The notes under the pieces: generated by a model
The model's database searches: none
Told to the model about the DNA's origin: nothing
The model's input: only the letters and a program-made list of their open reading frames with translations
NCBI GenBank assembly: GCA_027488855.1
Contig: JAIYAV010000077.1
Span: 1 to 39,884, forward strand
DNA: 39,884 nucleotides
Direction of reading: 5' to 3'
Source of the DNA: Saprospiraceae bacterium
GTDB lineage: Bacteria; Bacteroidota; Bacteroidia; Chitinophagales; Saprospiraceae
In this document: positions 18,502 to 26,216 of the stretch, one piece after another
Numbering within the stretch: position 1 is the stretch's first letter
How the letters are laid out: the number at the start of each line of letters is the position of its first letter
Position numbers and translations under genes: made by a program

Positions 18502-19050
18502 TTATATTTCTTCTATCCCTCTCTCCACCTTCCATTGCCAAATCGTCCCATCCTCTGCATCAAACATCTCCTCCACAAAGCTCATTCCACACTTTTTCAA
18601 TACATGAGTAGAGGCATTCGGCTCCGCCAGCGTATGCGCTTGTACGGCTTTGATTGCTTCGTGTTGAAAAGCCTGATCGATTAAAGCTTGTGCAAATTCG
18701 GTAGCATACCCTTGATTGCGGTATTCCGGGCGGATTTCATAACCTATTTCTACCACCCCAAACCGCGTAGGGCCACCTTTGTAACCACCCGCGCCAATCA
18801 ATCGATTGTCCGTTTTGTGCACGGCGAGGTATTGCCACCAGGCTTCTTCAGCCGGATTAACCCGCACCCTTTCCATGGAATACACACTTGGCTCGTCGCC
18901 AAACTCCGTCCAACCCGCCGTCACTTCCACATCCAAATAGCTCGCCAATTCGCGGTCATGACGCAAAATCGCTTCATACAGTGGAATGGAACAAGCCACC
19001 AGGTAAAGGCGCGGCGTTTCGAGGATGAGTTCGGTAAGATTGGGTTTCAT
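18502..19050 (-). CDS. GNAT-family N-acetyltransferase
   Basis: A 182-residue cytoplasmic acetyltransferase of the RimJ/RimL-like GNAT_3 type. It opens with LILETPRLYLVACS and has a central IGAGGYKGGPTRFGVVEIGYEI beta region. The acetyl-CoA-binding motif A follows (RPEYRNQGYATEFAQALIDQAF), then the common NASTHVLKKCGMSFVEE segment. It transfers an acetyl group from acetyl-CoA to an amine; the acceptor is not predictable. It lies downstream of pruA on the same strand, separated by 68 bp that hold a repeat-built hairpin. Confidence 0.88.
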   Translation of the reverse strand: MKPNLTELILETPRLYLVACSIPLYEAILRHDRELASYLDVEVTAGWTEFGDEPSVYSMERVRVNPAEEAWWQYLAVHKTDNRLIGAGGYKGGPTRFGVVEIGYEIRPEYRNQGYATEFAQALIDQAFQHEAIKAVQAHTLAEPNASTHVLKKCGMSFVEEMFDAEDGTIWQWKVERGIEEI

Positions 19051-19056
19051 GGTGGT

Positions 19057-19115
19057 CAGCTATGAGCTATGAGCTATCAGCTATCAGCCCTGGGAGAGCT
19101 GACAGCTGATAGCTG
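19057..19115. repeat. Heptamer-repeat hairpin between pruA and the acetyltransferase gene
   Basis: Four tandem 7-bp units of the form [C/G]AGCTAT cover 19057-19084. The end of this array (19071-19088) is complementary at 16 of 18 positions to 19098-19115 across a 9-nt loop. It sits between two same-strand genes and could reduce read-through from pruA or stabilise its 3' end. There is no clear T-tract. Confidence 0.6.
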
Positions 19116-19118
19116 AAA

Positions 19119-20750
19119 TTATTCCTCTCCCAAAAACGGATACTTATAATCCACGGGAGGATCGAAATTTTCTTTCATTGCGCGGGGCGACACCCAACGC
19201 AGCAAGTTCCAAACCGAACCAGCCTTGTCATTGGTTCCAGAAGCGCGGGCACCACCGAAAGGTTGTTGGCCCACTACCGCTCCGGTTGGTTTGTCGTTGA
19301 TGTAAAAGTTGCCCGCAGCATTGCGCAGCGCATTGGATAGGGCATGAATCACTCCGCGATCCTGGGCGAAAATCGCTCCGGTCAACGCGTATGGTGAAGT
19401 AGAATCCACGATCGCAGTCATTTGATCAAAATCCGCATCTTCATACACATAGATGGTGAGGACTGGCCCAAAAATTTCCTCCTGCATCAGGCGGTGTTTG
19501 GCGTCGCTTACTTCCACCATGGTCGGCTCAATGAAGTAGCCTTTGCTTTTGTCGTATTTGCCACCAGCAATGATTTCGGCATCTTTAGCATCGCGTGCAA
19601 CTACAATGTAACTGGTGATTTTATCAAAAGCCCGCTCGTCGATCACTGCATTGACAAAATTGCGAAAATCTTCTGGAGAGCCCAATTTCATGTCTTTCAC
19701 CATGGCTACCGCCTTTTCTTTCACCTCTGGCCAGATGCTCCGAGGCACATAAGCGCGTGAAGCCGCCGAACATTTTTGACCCTGGTATTCAAAAGCGCCA
19801 CGTACCATCGCCACCGCCAATGCGGTAGGATTGGCAGAAGGGTGTGCCAGGATAAAGTCTTTGCCCCCCGTTTCACCTACGATCCGTGGGTAAGATTTGT
19901 ACTTGGTAATGTTTTTGCCGATGGTGGTCCACATGCCCTGGAACACCTTGGTGCTGCCTGTGAAGTGCAGGCCTGCAAAATCCGCGTGGCTAAAAATGAT
20001 GTCGCCAGCAATCGGGCCATCTACCAATAAGAGATTGATCACCCCAGGAGGAAGACCCGCCGCTTCAAAAATTTCCATGATCACCGCTGCCGAATAAATT
20101 TGGGTTTCAGCAGGTTTCCAAATCACGGTATTGCCCATCAGGGCTGGTGCGGCCGGTAAGTTGCCCGCAATGGAAGTGAAATTGAAAGGAGTGATGGCAA
20201 ATACAAAACCTTCCAGCGCCCGGTATTCCATGCGGTTCCAGGTCAGGGCTGGGCTTTGGGGTTGCTCCTTGTAAATCTGCACCATGTATTCCGCGTTGAA
20301 ACGCAGGAAATCGCAAAATTCAGCTACAGCATCAATCTCAGCCTGGTAGGCATTTTTGGACTGGCCCAGCATGGTCGCGGCATTCATTTTGGCACGGTAA
20401 GGCCCCGCCAACAAATCGGCTGCTTTGAGGAAAATAGCAGCCCGCTCTTCCCAAGGCATGGCTTCCCAGCTGGGCTTTGCGGCCATTGCCGCCTCAATGG
20501 CCATATGTACATGCTGGATGCCGCCTTTGTAGTAATAACCCAGGATGTGTTTATGCTCGTGGGGGGGACGAATGGCAATTTTTTCGCCCTCCAGTATTTT
20601 TTTCCCACCAAGGGTTTGTGGAATTTCGACGACTTGGCCCTTCATTTCAGCCATTTTGGCCTTGAGGGCGGCTTTCTCTGGCGAGCCGGGAGCATAACTC
20701 CAGACCGGTTCGTTTTTAGCTTTGGGTAGTTGAAAAAAAGCGTCAGACAT
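19119..20750 (-). CDS. pruA: L-glutamate gamma-semialdehyde dehydrogenase (1-pyrroline-5-carboxylate dehydrogenase)
   Basis: A 543-residue aldehyde dehydrogenase of the eukaryote-like P5CDH type, catalysing the second step of proline degradation to glutamate with NAD+. Seen motifs are the N-terminal VVEIPQTLGGKKILEG, the cofactor-binding FTGSTKVFQGMW, the general-base VGETGGKDF, and the nucleophile Cys327 in YQGQKCSAASRAYVP. A PFGGARASGTNDKAG C-terminal block is also present. The length matches the family. No proline dehydrogenase (putA-type) gene is in the window. The gene follows coaD by 19 bp on the same strand. The link between proline breakdown and CoA synthesis is probably only positional. 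Confidence 0.95.
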   Translation of the reverse strand: MSDAFFQLPKAKNEPVWSYAPGSPEKAALKAKMAEMKGQVVEIPQTLGGKKILEGEKIAIRPPHEHKHILGYYYKGGIQHVHMAIEAAMAAKPSWEAMPWEERAAIFLKAADLLAGPYRAKMNAATMLGQSKNAYQAEIDAVAEFCDFLRFNAEYMVQIYKEQPQSPALTWNRMEYRALEGFVFAITPFNFTSIAGNLPAAPALMGNTVIWKPAETQIYSAAVIMEIFEAAGLPPGVINLLLVDGPIAGDIIFSHADFAGLHFTGSTKVFQGMWTTIGKNITKYKSYPRIVGETGGKDFILAHPSANPTALAVAMVRGAFEYQGQKCSAASRAYVPRSIWPEVKEKAVAMVKDMKLGSPEDFRNFVNAVIDERAFDKITSYIVVARDAKDAEIIAGGKYDKSKGYFIEPTMVEVSDAKHRLMQEEIFGPVLTIYVYEDADFDQMTAIVDSTSPYALTGAIFAQDRGVIHALSNALRNAAGNFYINDKPTGAVVGQQPFGGARASGTNDKAGSVWNLLRWVSPRAMKENFDPPVDYKYPFLGEE

Positions 20751-20769
20751 ATTTGGTAATTTGGTTGTA

Positions 20770-21228
20770 CTAGATTTTTACCTGGGGCGGAATAAAGGGC
20801 GAAGCATCGCCACCACCTTTGATGATTTCCCGCACGATGGTTGAACTGATGTGGGAATAGGCGGGTTGGCTGATCAAAAAGATCGTCTCCAAACCATCTC
20901 CGATGATGGCGTTGAGCTGGGAGATCGTTTTTTCGTAGTCAAAATCAGAAGCATTGCGCAAGCCGCGTAGCAAGTATTTTGCCCCAATTTTTCGACAAAA
21001 ATCCGCCGTCAGGTTTTCAAAATAATCCACTTCCACGCGGGGTTCATCGGCAAAAACGGCCCTGATCCAATCCAGGCGTTGATCCAGGGTGAAGAGGGAA
21101 TTCTTTTGGGTATTTACACCCACCGCTATTATCACTTTATCAAAAAGAGGGAGGGCGCGATGCACCAAATCGACATGACCAACGGTGATGGGGTCGAATG
21201 ATCCCGGGAATACTGCTATCTGAGCCAT
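20770..21228 (-). CDS. coaD: Phosphopantetheine adenylyltransferase
   Basis: A 152-residue nucleotidyltransferase catalysing the penultimate step of coenzyme A synthesis (4'-phosphopantetheine + ATP to dephospho-CoA). The T/HxGH motif is GSFDPITVGH (Thr15, His18), and the second nucleotide-binding motif is ISSTIVREII near the C-terminus. YLLRGLRNASDFDYE is also typical of CoaD. The frame is open from 21261, but the ATG at 21228 (MAQIAVFPGSFDP) is chosen because family members begin right before the first beta strand. A minus-strand TATCTTTG box lies just upstream. Downstream on the same strand are pruA and the GNAT gene. Confidence 0.96.
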   Translation of the reverse strand: MAQIAVFPGSFDPITVGHVDLVHRALPLFDKVIIAVGVNTQKNSLFTLDQRLDWIRAVFADEPRVEVDYFENLTADFCRKIGAKYLLRGLRNASDFDYEKTISQLNAIIGDGLETIFLISQPAYSHISSTIVREIIKGGGDASPFIPPQVKI

Positions 21229-21248
21229 AAGGTGCAGGGATTTCCCGT

Positions 21249-21256
21249 CAAAGATA
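21249..21256 (-). promoter_or_regulatory. Candidate -7 box (TATCTTTG) for coaD
   Basis: Read on the minus strand, this matches the Bacteroidota TAnnTTTG consensus exactly and lies 20 bp upstream of the coaD ATG. No TTTG/TTG element is seen at the expected 19-21 bp spacing, so support is partial. Confidence 0.4.
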
Positions 21257-21262
21257 AACATT

Positions 21263-21270
21263 TATTTTTG
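21263..21270 (+). promoter_or_regulatory. Candidate -7 box (TATTTTTG) upstream of the GH127 gene
   Basis: This is an exact TAnnTTTG match on the plus strand, 110 bp before the GH127 start. It lies inside a 19-base word (TTATTTTTGCCCCACTACA, 21262-21280) that recurs exactly upstream of nadD. No clear -33 TTTG is present here. Confidence 0.35.
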
Positions 21271-21380
21271 CCCCACTACATAGATGATGCAATGGGATAA
21301 ATCGAATAAAAATATTGCAGAGGTAGCTTTATTTTGTTTATTTGTAAGACCAAATTAATCATCTCAAACGCCTACGGTCT

Positions 21381-23351
21381 ATGAAAAACCTACTCTGCTA
21401 TACCTTTTTGATTGCAGCATTTTCCTCTTTTAATCTGGCTGGCCAAACCAAACTCGCCAAACTCAGCCCAGTCAAATTTTCAGAAGTGCAAATCACCGAT
21501 GCATTTTGGAAACCCCGCATTGATAAAATAGCCAGTGTAACCGTCCCGGTTTGTATCCAACAAACGGAGGTAAAAACCGGTCGTATCCGCAACTTCGAGC
21601 GGGTAGCGGGCACCCGCGACGGCAAATTTGAAGGCATTTTTTACGACGATTCTGACGTGTACAAGGCCTTGGAAGCCATGGCTTATGCCCTGAAAAACAA
21701 ACCCGACCCTCAGCTCGAAGCCAAGTGTGATGAATGGATCGACAAAATTGCTGCCGCTCAACAAAAGGACGGCTACATCAACACCTATTACACCCTCACT
21801 GGCATCGACAAACGTTGGACCGACATGTCGATGCATGAGGATTACAACACCGGGCACTTGTTGGAAGCCGCAGTGGCCTACTACAATGCCTCGGGTAAGC
21901 GCAAGTTGCTAGACGTAGGCATTCGCATGGTGGAGCACATGATGAGCCTTTTTGGCCCGGGCAAACGCCACTGGGTGACGGGACATCAGGAACTGGAACT
22001 AGCCTTGGTAAAAGTGTATCAAGTTACCAAAGACCAACGCTTTCTCGATTTTTCACACTGGCTGCTGGAAGAACGGGGCCACGGTTACGCACATGGCTAC
22101 ACCTGGACGGAATGGAAAGATACAGCCTACGCCCAGGATGTAAAACCCGTGAGCCAAACCACCCAAATCACCGGCCACGCCGTACGCGCCATGTACCTGT
22201 ACACGGGTGCTGCCGACGTGGCTTCCTATACCGGGGATGAAACTTACCTCAAGGCCATGAGCACCGTCTGGGACGACGTGGTGGAGCGCAACATGTACAT
22301 CACCGGCGGGATTGGCTCTTCGGGTTCCAATGAAGGTTTTTCCAATGATTATGACTTGCCCAACGAAAAAGCCTACTGCGAAACCTGCGCCTCGGTCGGC
22401 ATGGTGTTTTGGAACCAACGGATGAATCGCCTGACCGGACAAACCAAATTCATCGATGTATTGGAAAAAAGCCTGTACAATGGAGCACTGGATGGTTTGT
22501 CGCTGAGTGGCGATCGGTTCTTTTATGGCAATCCCCTGGCCTCCAGTGGCACCCACAATCGTCGGGAATGGTTTGGTACGGCTTGCTGTCCCTCCAATAT
22601 TGCCCGTTTGATCGCCTCACTGGGGGATTACATTTACGCTGCTGATGCACAGAGTATTTATGTCAACTTGTTTGTGGGCAGCAACACCAAAATTGGCCTG
22701 AGCACGGGAGCTGTGAACATCAAACAAGAAACGGAATACCCCTGGAAAGGCTTGATCAAAATCCAGGTTGATCCCCAAACTGCGGGCCAACAATTCGCCC
22801 TGAAAATCCGCCTCCCAGGCTGGGCCAAAGGCAATCCTGGAGCAGGTTCGCTCTACAAATTTTTGGATGCAGGCCCCACTAATTTTGCTACCCTGCGCGT
22901 CAATGGCCAAAACCAAAACCTGCGCCTGGAGGAAGGCTATCTGATTGTAGAACGTACCTGGAAACCCGGTGATGTGGTGGAACTAGATTTGGCCATGCCC
23001 ATCCGCAGGGTCATTGCGCGGGAGGAAGTGAAGGAAAATATTAACCGCGTCGCCTTTCAGCGTGGGCCTTTGGTGTATTGCGTTGAGGGCGTTGACCATA
23101 AGGGATCGGCCTGGAACTTGATCGTGCCTGATCAGGTGAAATTCACCCCAGAATGGCACCCCGAGCTATTGGGCGGAGTGATGACCCTGACGGGTACAGG
23201 TATGGCCATCGTGCCTACCGCCGACGGAATTGGCGTACAAACCATCAAACAAAAAATCACGGCAGTGCCTTATTTTTCCTGGTGCAATCGGGGGTCGAAT
23301 CAAATGCTGGTTTGGTTGCCGAGGAAGGTGAAGGAGGTGAAAATTCCGTAA
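21381..23351 (+). CDS. Glycoside hydrolase family 127 protein (beta-L-arabinofuranosidase type, DUF1680)
   Basis: A 656-residue exported enzyme with signal peptide (MKNLLCYTFLIAAFSSFNLAGQ). An (alpha/alpha)6 barrel is followed by C-terminal beta-sandwich domains. The zinc and catalytic set of GH127, as known from Bifidobacterium HypBA1, is complete. Glu334 and Cys336 lie in YCETCASVG, and Cys402 and Cys403 in GTACCPSN; by alignment Cys402 is the probable nucleophile. Such enzymes release beta-L-arabinofuranose or related sugars from plant or glycoprotein glycans. No SusC/SusD pair or other glycosidase is adjacent, so this is not an evident polysaccharide utilisation locus. The exact substrate is open, since GH127 relatives include other activities. 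A perfect-stem inverted repeat follows the stop. Confidence 0.92.
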   Translation: MKNLLCYTFLIAAFSSFNLAGQTKLAKLSPVKFSEVQITDAFWKPRIDKIASVTVPVCIQQTEVKTGRIRNFERVAGTRDGKFEGIFYDDSDVYKALEAMAYALKNKPDPQLEAKCDEWIDKIAAAQQKDGYINTYYTLTGIDKRWTDMSMHEDYNTGHLLEAAVAYYNASGKRKLLDVGIRMVEHMMSLFGPGKRHWVTGHQELELALVKVYQVTKDQRFLDFSHWLLEERGHGYAHGYTWTEWKDTAYAQDVKPVSQTTQITGHAVRAMYLYTGAADVASYTGDETYLKAMSTVWDDVVERNMYITGGIGSSGSNEGFSNDYDLPNEKAYCETCASVGMVFWNQRMNRLTGQTKFIDVLEKSLYNGALDGLSLSGDRFFYGNPLASSGTHNRREWFGTACCPSNIARLIASLGDYIYAADAQSIYVNLFVGSNTKIGLSTGAVNIKQETEYPWKGLIKIQVDPQTAGQQFALKIRLPGWAKGNPGAGSLYKFLDAGPTNFATLRVNGQNQNLRLEEGYLIVERTWKPGDVVELDLAMPIRRVIAREEVKENINRVAFQRGPLVYCVEGVDHKGSAWNLIVPDQVKFTPEWHPELLGGVMTLTGTGMAIVPTADGIGVQTIKQKITAVPYFSWCNRGSNQMLVWLPRKVKEVKIP

Positions 23352-23465
23352 AAGGTTGAGAAGTTGAGGCTACCGCAAGAATGGGTGTGTGTTTGTGTGT
23401 GATAGTGTGCGTGTGCCGGTGGCGTGTCCAAGTCGCTTGCGGTAGCCTCAACTTTCTCAACCTTT
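23351..23465. terminator. Bidirectional terminator-like hairpin with GTTGAGAA core
   Basis: The 29-nt left arm (23351-23379) and 30-nt right arm (23436-23465) are fully complementary apart from a single-base bulge. They enclose a 56-nt loop rich in GT repeats. The repeat lies exactly between convergent genes, its left arm starting at the last base of the GH127 stop. The core GTTGAGAAGTTGAGGCT is shared with the repeat at 1889-1986. Confidence 0.65.
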
Positions 23466-23468
23466 ATT

Positions 23469-23642
23469 TTAGTCTCTCAAAATCCGATAAGCGCCATACC
23501 CCAGCAATACCACCACCACGATGATGCCGATTAGGGAGAAAGCGTTGCTGGAAATAATGGCCAAATCGGATTGAAATTGGACAAACCCGAATCCAAGCAT
23601 AGCTAAGATGAGCAAGCCAACCAAAATTTGCTTGACGTTCAT
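23469..23642 (-). CDS. Small two-span membrane protein of unknown function
   Basis: A 57-residue hydrophobic protein with two predicted membrane helices (QILVGLLILAMLGFGFVQF and SLIGIIVVVVLLGYGAYRIL) joined by a short polar loop, ending in LRD. I recognise no family. An upstream in-frame ATG at 23681 would add 13 residues (MQFCSIIHQIIRV). The start at 23642 is preferred because it places a typical Met-Asn-Val-Lys before the first helix, but this is uncertain. It lies after the dioxygenase gene on the same strand, 100 bp downstream. It could be a small regulator or a stress-type membrane peptide; nothing in the sequence decides. Confidence 0.55.
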   Translation of the reverse strand: MNVKQILVGLLILAMLGFGFVQFQSDLAIISSNAFSLIGIIVVVVLLGYGAYRILRD

Positions 23643-23742
23643 TACGCGAATGATTTGATGAATGATGCTGCAAAACTGCATTTTTTTGTGGAAAGATGCA
23701 GGGGTGCTTGCTGATTAGTCTTACTTATTGATCCAAATATGC

Positions 23743-24678
23743 TCATCCAATCCTCTTTCCCCATTCCCCTTTCTCCTCCTCCGACCACAATCCCGGAAAA
23801 AACGACACCAACTGAAACCTTGGAGGCAGGTACTTCTGCCAGTTTGTCCCACCGGTTGCCTCGATGACCTGCGGCTTATTGTCCAGGTAACGCACGGCGG
23901 AGCGGAAGTGAGACAAGCGCCATTTTACGTTCACTTTCTGGTCAAACTCACGCAACTCCTGGCGAATTTGTTCAGCTTCTTCTCCTTTCAGGTGCAATTG
24001 CTGGTAGCGTTGCCAGCTGTTTTTATAGCGGTAATCTTCACCCAGCTGGATCAGACTCTGGCGGTATTTTCGCTCGAATTGCTGCAGGGTGAGTGTTTTT
24101 TTGCCCGTAGCCAATTCCGTTGCCCCCGATTGCCAATATAGGTAGGGGTACAAATCGGCGCAGCTGGCCGACTCGCTGGCCTTCTCGCGATGCTCCTGGT
24201 GAAGCAAGTTTACAAAGTCGGTACACATGATTTCGATCATGCGGAATTGAGCCGATTGAAAGCCACTGGAGGGGAGGAGGCTCATGCGAAACTTGAGGAA
24301 TTCATCCCGATCCATACCTTCCACCATGATGTCGAAGGATTGTACCAATTGTTCAAAATAACGATTGACCCGCCGCATCTGGCGCAGGAAGAAAGCTGGA
24401 GTAGGATGTTCCTCCGACAACAATTGCCGCAAAGCCAACAAACTCAGTTTAAAATACAACTCGGTAATTTGGTGGTAAATGATGAAAATGTTCTCATCAG
24501 GGAATTGGGTTTGTGGTTTTTGCAAACTCAATAAGGTATCCAAGTGGATGTAATCCCAATAAGTCAAATAATCCGCGTACAAAAGCCCGTCCAGATAGGA
24601 CAACATATCCTGGCCCATTTGGCCATATTTGGCTTCCAGTTGGTCCAGACGGTCCAACATTTCGTGAGTCAAGCGCAT
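23743..24678 (-). CDS. kynA: Tryptophan 2,3-dioxygenase
   Basis: A 311-residue heme enzyme opening L-tryptophan to N-formylkynurenine, the first step of the kynurenine route. Family marks are YWDYIHLDTLLSLQKP, the distal-side FIIYHQITELYFKL, the substrate-binding FRMSLLPSSGFQSAQFRMIE, and a C-terminal HFRSAVRYLDNKP...ATGGTNWQKYLP with the likely proximal His. The length fits the family. The frame is open from a TTG at 24687; the ATG at 24678 is preferred. It follows crcB by 13 bp, suggesting one transcript with crcB and the WecA-like gene. No other kynurenine-pathway gene is in the window. Confidence 0.9.
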   Translation of the reverse strand: MRLTHEMLDRLDQLEAKYGQMGQDMLSYLDGLLYADYLTYWDYIHLDTLLSLQKPQTQFPDENIFIIYHQITELYFKLSLLALRQLLSEEHPTPAFFLRQMRRVNRYFEQLVQSFDIMVEGMDRDEFLKFRMSLLPSSGFQSAQFRMIEIMCTDFVNLLHQEHREKASESASCADLYPYLYWQSGATELATGKKTLTLQQFERKYRQSLIQLGEDYRYKNSWQRYQQLHLKGEEAEQIRQELREFDQKVNVKWRLSHFRSAVRYLDNKPQVIEATGGTNWQKYLPPRFQLVSFFPGLWSEEEKGEWGKRIG

Positions 24679-24691
24679 AATCCGCAATTTT

Positions 24692-25060
24692 TTATACCAT
24701 CATTACAGCTTTGATGCCGCAAAAAATCATCAAAACGCCCAAAACAACACTCAGCAGCACATACAGCAGTGCCAAAGTCAAATGGTGTTGTTCCAACAAA
24801 CTCCAGGCCTCCAAACTTAGTGTGGAAAAAGTACTAAATCCACCACAGAACCCTGTCATCAGCAGGTATTGAGCATTGGGTTGCAAGAGTCCTTTGAGGC
24901 GCAAACCCGCCAGCACGCCCAGCAGAGCGCAACTGATCAAATTGGTCCAAAAAGTAGCCCAAGGAAAGTGCAGCCCAGGCTGAACCAACCAACGTGCCAT
25001 CGCAAAACGAACTAGACTGCCCAAACCTCCACCTAAAAAAACCAGCCACCAATGCATCAT
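24692..25060 (-). CDS. crcB: Fluoride channel CrcB/Fluc
   Basis: A 122-residue protein with four hydrophobic helices. It keeps the Fluc signatures: GGGLGSLVRFAMARW in the first helix, FWTNLISCALLG with the conserved Asn, and GFCGGFSTFSTLSLE carrying the pore phenylalanines and the central Na+-site region. Fluc works as an antiparallel dimer exporting F-. A single gene here implies a homodimer. The start is taken at the ATG at 25060, since a TTG at 25075 would overlap the preceding stop. The gap to the WecA-like gene is 11 bp. No fluoride riboswitch was recognised upstream of the operon. Confidence 0.92.
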   Translation of the reverse strand: MMHWWLVFLGGGLGSLVRFAMARWLVQPGLHFPWATFWTNLISCALLGVLAGLRLKGLLQPNAQYLLMTGFCGGFSTFSTLSLEAWSLLEQHHLTLALLYVLLSVVLGVLMIFCGIKAVMMV

Positions 25061-25071
25061 AAAGCGTTCAG

Positions 25072-26157
25072 TCAAATGGTTACTTCATTTTGAAACTGTG
25101 CCTTAGCCTGATTCACCCCCCGTACTCGCTTGTGCAGGTAATACGTGAGGATGCCTGCTACCAACCCCATGATGAGGATGATCCAATGCATGTTGAGCAG
25201 GGCATGAAAACTAAATACAAACAAGATGAAACAGCTGTTGACAAAAACCAAAATAGCCGTTGCTTCCATATGGTTGAAACCTACATCAACCAACAAATGA
25301 TGGATATGCCGGCGATCCGGTTTGAATGGCGATGTACCCCGCATCATCCGAGTAATGAACACGCGTAAAGTATCAAAAATGGGAATGATCATCACACCTA
25401 TGGCCACTGCTGGTCCGCCCTCAAAGCGATAGGCGTGATTTGCAGGGAGATTATAGTTGGAATCGATGAATTTAATGATCAAAATAGAACAAATCATGCC
25501 GATGAGCAAAGAGCCTGTATCTCCCATAAAAATCTGCGCCGGACTGATGTTGTAGCGCAAAAATGCTAAAATTCCACCCACTGTTGCGAAAGCCACCACC
25601 GTAAATTCCATTTGCCCCGTGAGGTAAAACCAGCAGCCCAACGCGGTGCAGATCAACGTACCAATACCCGCCGCCAAGCCATCAATGCCATCAATGAGAT
25701 TAAAAGCATTGATCAAAACCAAAATGGTGAATATCGAAATGATAATGTAAAACCAGGGGTGTAAGGAATTGTGTATCCCCAGCAAACCATAAAAACTGTG
25801 CAACTCCACATTGGAATTGAGTACAATAATGGTCGCTGCCCCTACCTGTGCCAACATTTTTTTAGCTGGCGACACCGGAGCGATATCGTCTTTGGCTCCG
25901 ATTAAAAAGATAATGATGAAAGCCCCAAGCAAGTACTGAACTTTAGAAAAAACCAAGGTAGGTGCCCACATAACAATCGCAAAAATCACCCCTGAAAAGA
26001 TGGCAATGCCGCCCAAGGAAGGTGTACTGACTTTGTGTGAGCTTCTTTCGCCTGGATTGTCCATCAGGTTTTTGTCCACTGCAATTTTAACAATTGATGG
26101 AATTGCGAGGTATGTCAATGTGAATGACGTCGCAAAGCACTGGAAAATCAGTTCCAT
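25072..26157 (-). CDS. WecA/TagO-like polyprenyl-phosphate sugar-1-phosphate transferase (MraY family)
   Basis: A 361-residue polytopic membrane enzyme with about ten or eleven helices. It transfers a sugar-1-phosphate, usually GlcNAc-1-P, from a UDP-sugar to undecaprenyl phosphate, starting synthesis of a surface glycan. Catalytic and Mg2+-binding motifs are visible: GAKDDIAPVSPAKKM, NAFNLIDGIDGLAAG, FMGDTGSLLIG and the WecA-type DRRHIHH loop, which separates it from peptidoglycan MraY. The frame is open from 26220, but the ATG at 26157 (MELIFQCFATSF) is preferred. It stands 59 bp downstream of the M3 peptidase gene and immediately upstream of crcB. It could feed the polysaccharide genes at the right end of the window, which is inference. 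Confidence 0.9.
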   Translation of the reverse strand: MELIFQCFATSFTLTYLAIPSIVKIAVDKNLMDNPGERSSHKVSTPSLGGIAIFSGVIFAIVMWAPTLVFSKVQYLLGAFIIIFLIGAKDDIAPVSPAKKMLAQVGAATIIVLNSNVELHSFYGLLGIHNSLHPWFYIIISIFTILVLINAFNLIDGIDGLAAGIGTLICTALGCWFYLTGQMEFTVVAFATVGGILAFLRYNISPAQIFMGDTGSLLIGMICSILIIKFIDSNYNLPANHAYRFEGGPAVAIGVMIIPIFDTLRVFITRMMRGTSPFKPDRRHIHHLLVDVGFNHMEATAILVFVNSCFILFVFSFHALLNMHWIILIMGLVAGILTYYLHKRVRGVNQAKAQFQNEVTI

Positions 26158-26216
26158 TGGCTTAGGTTTTAGTATTACAGAAATTATTTTAAAAGAGGGA
26201 GTTACACTAAAAAAAA

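Noticed and set aside
18493-18513. Intrinsic terminator between uvrA and the acetyltransferase gene
   Set aside because: GAAGAAA and TTTCTTC can pair, but the stem is short, AT rich and partly inside the acetyltransferase coding end, with no useful T-tract.
19057-19115. CRISPR-like array
   Set aside because: The units are 7 bp with no spacers, and no cas genes are present. It is a simple tandem repeat with an inverted copy.
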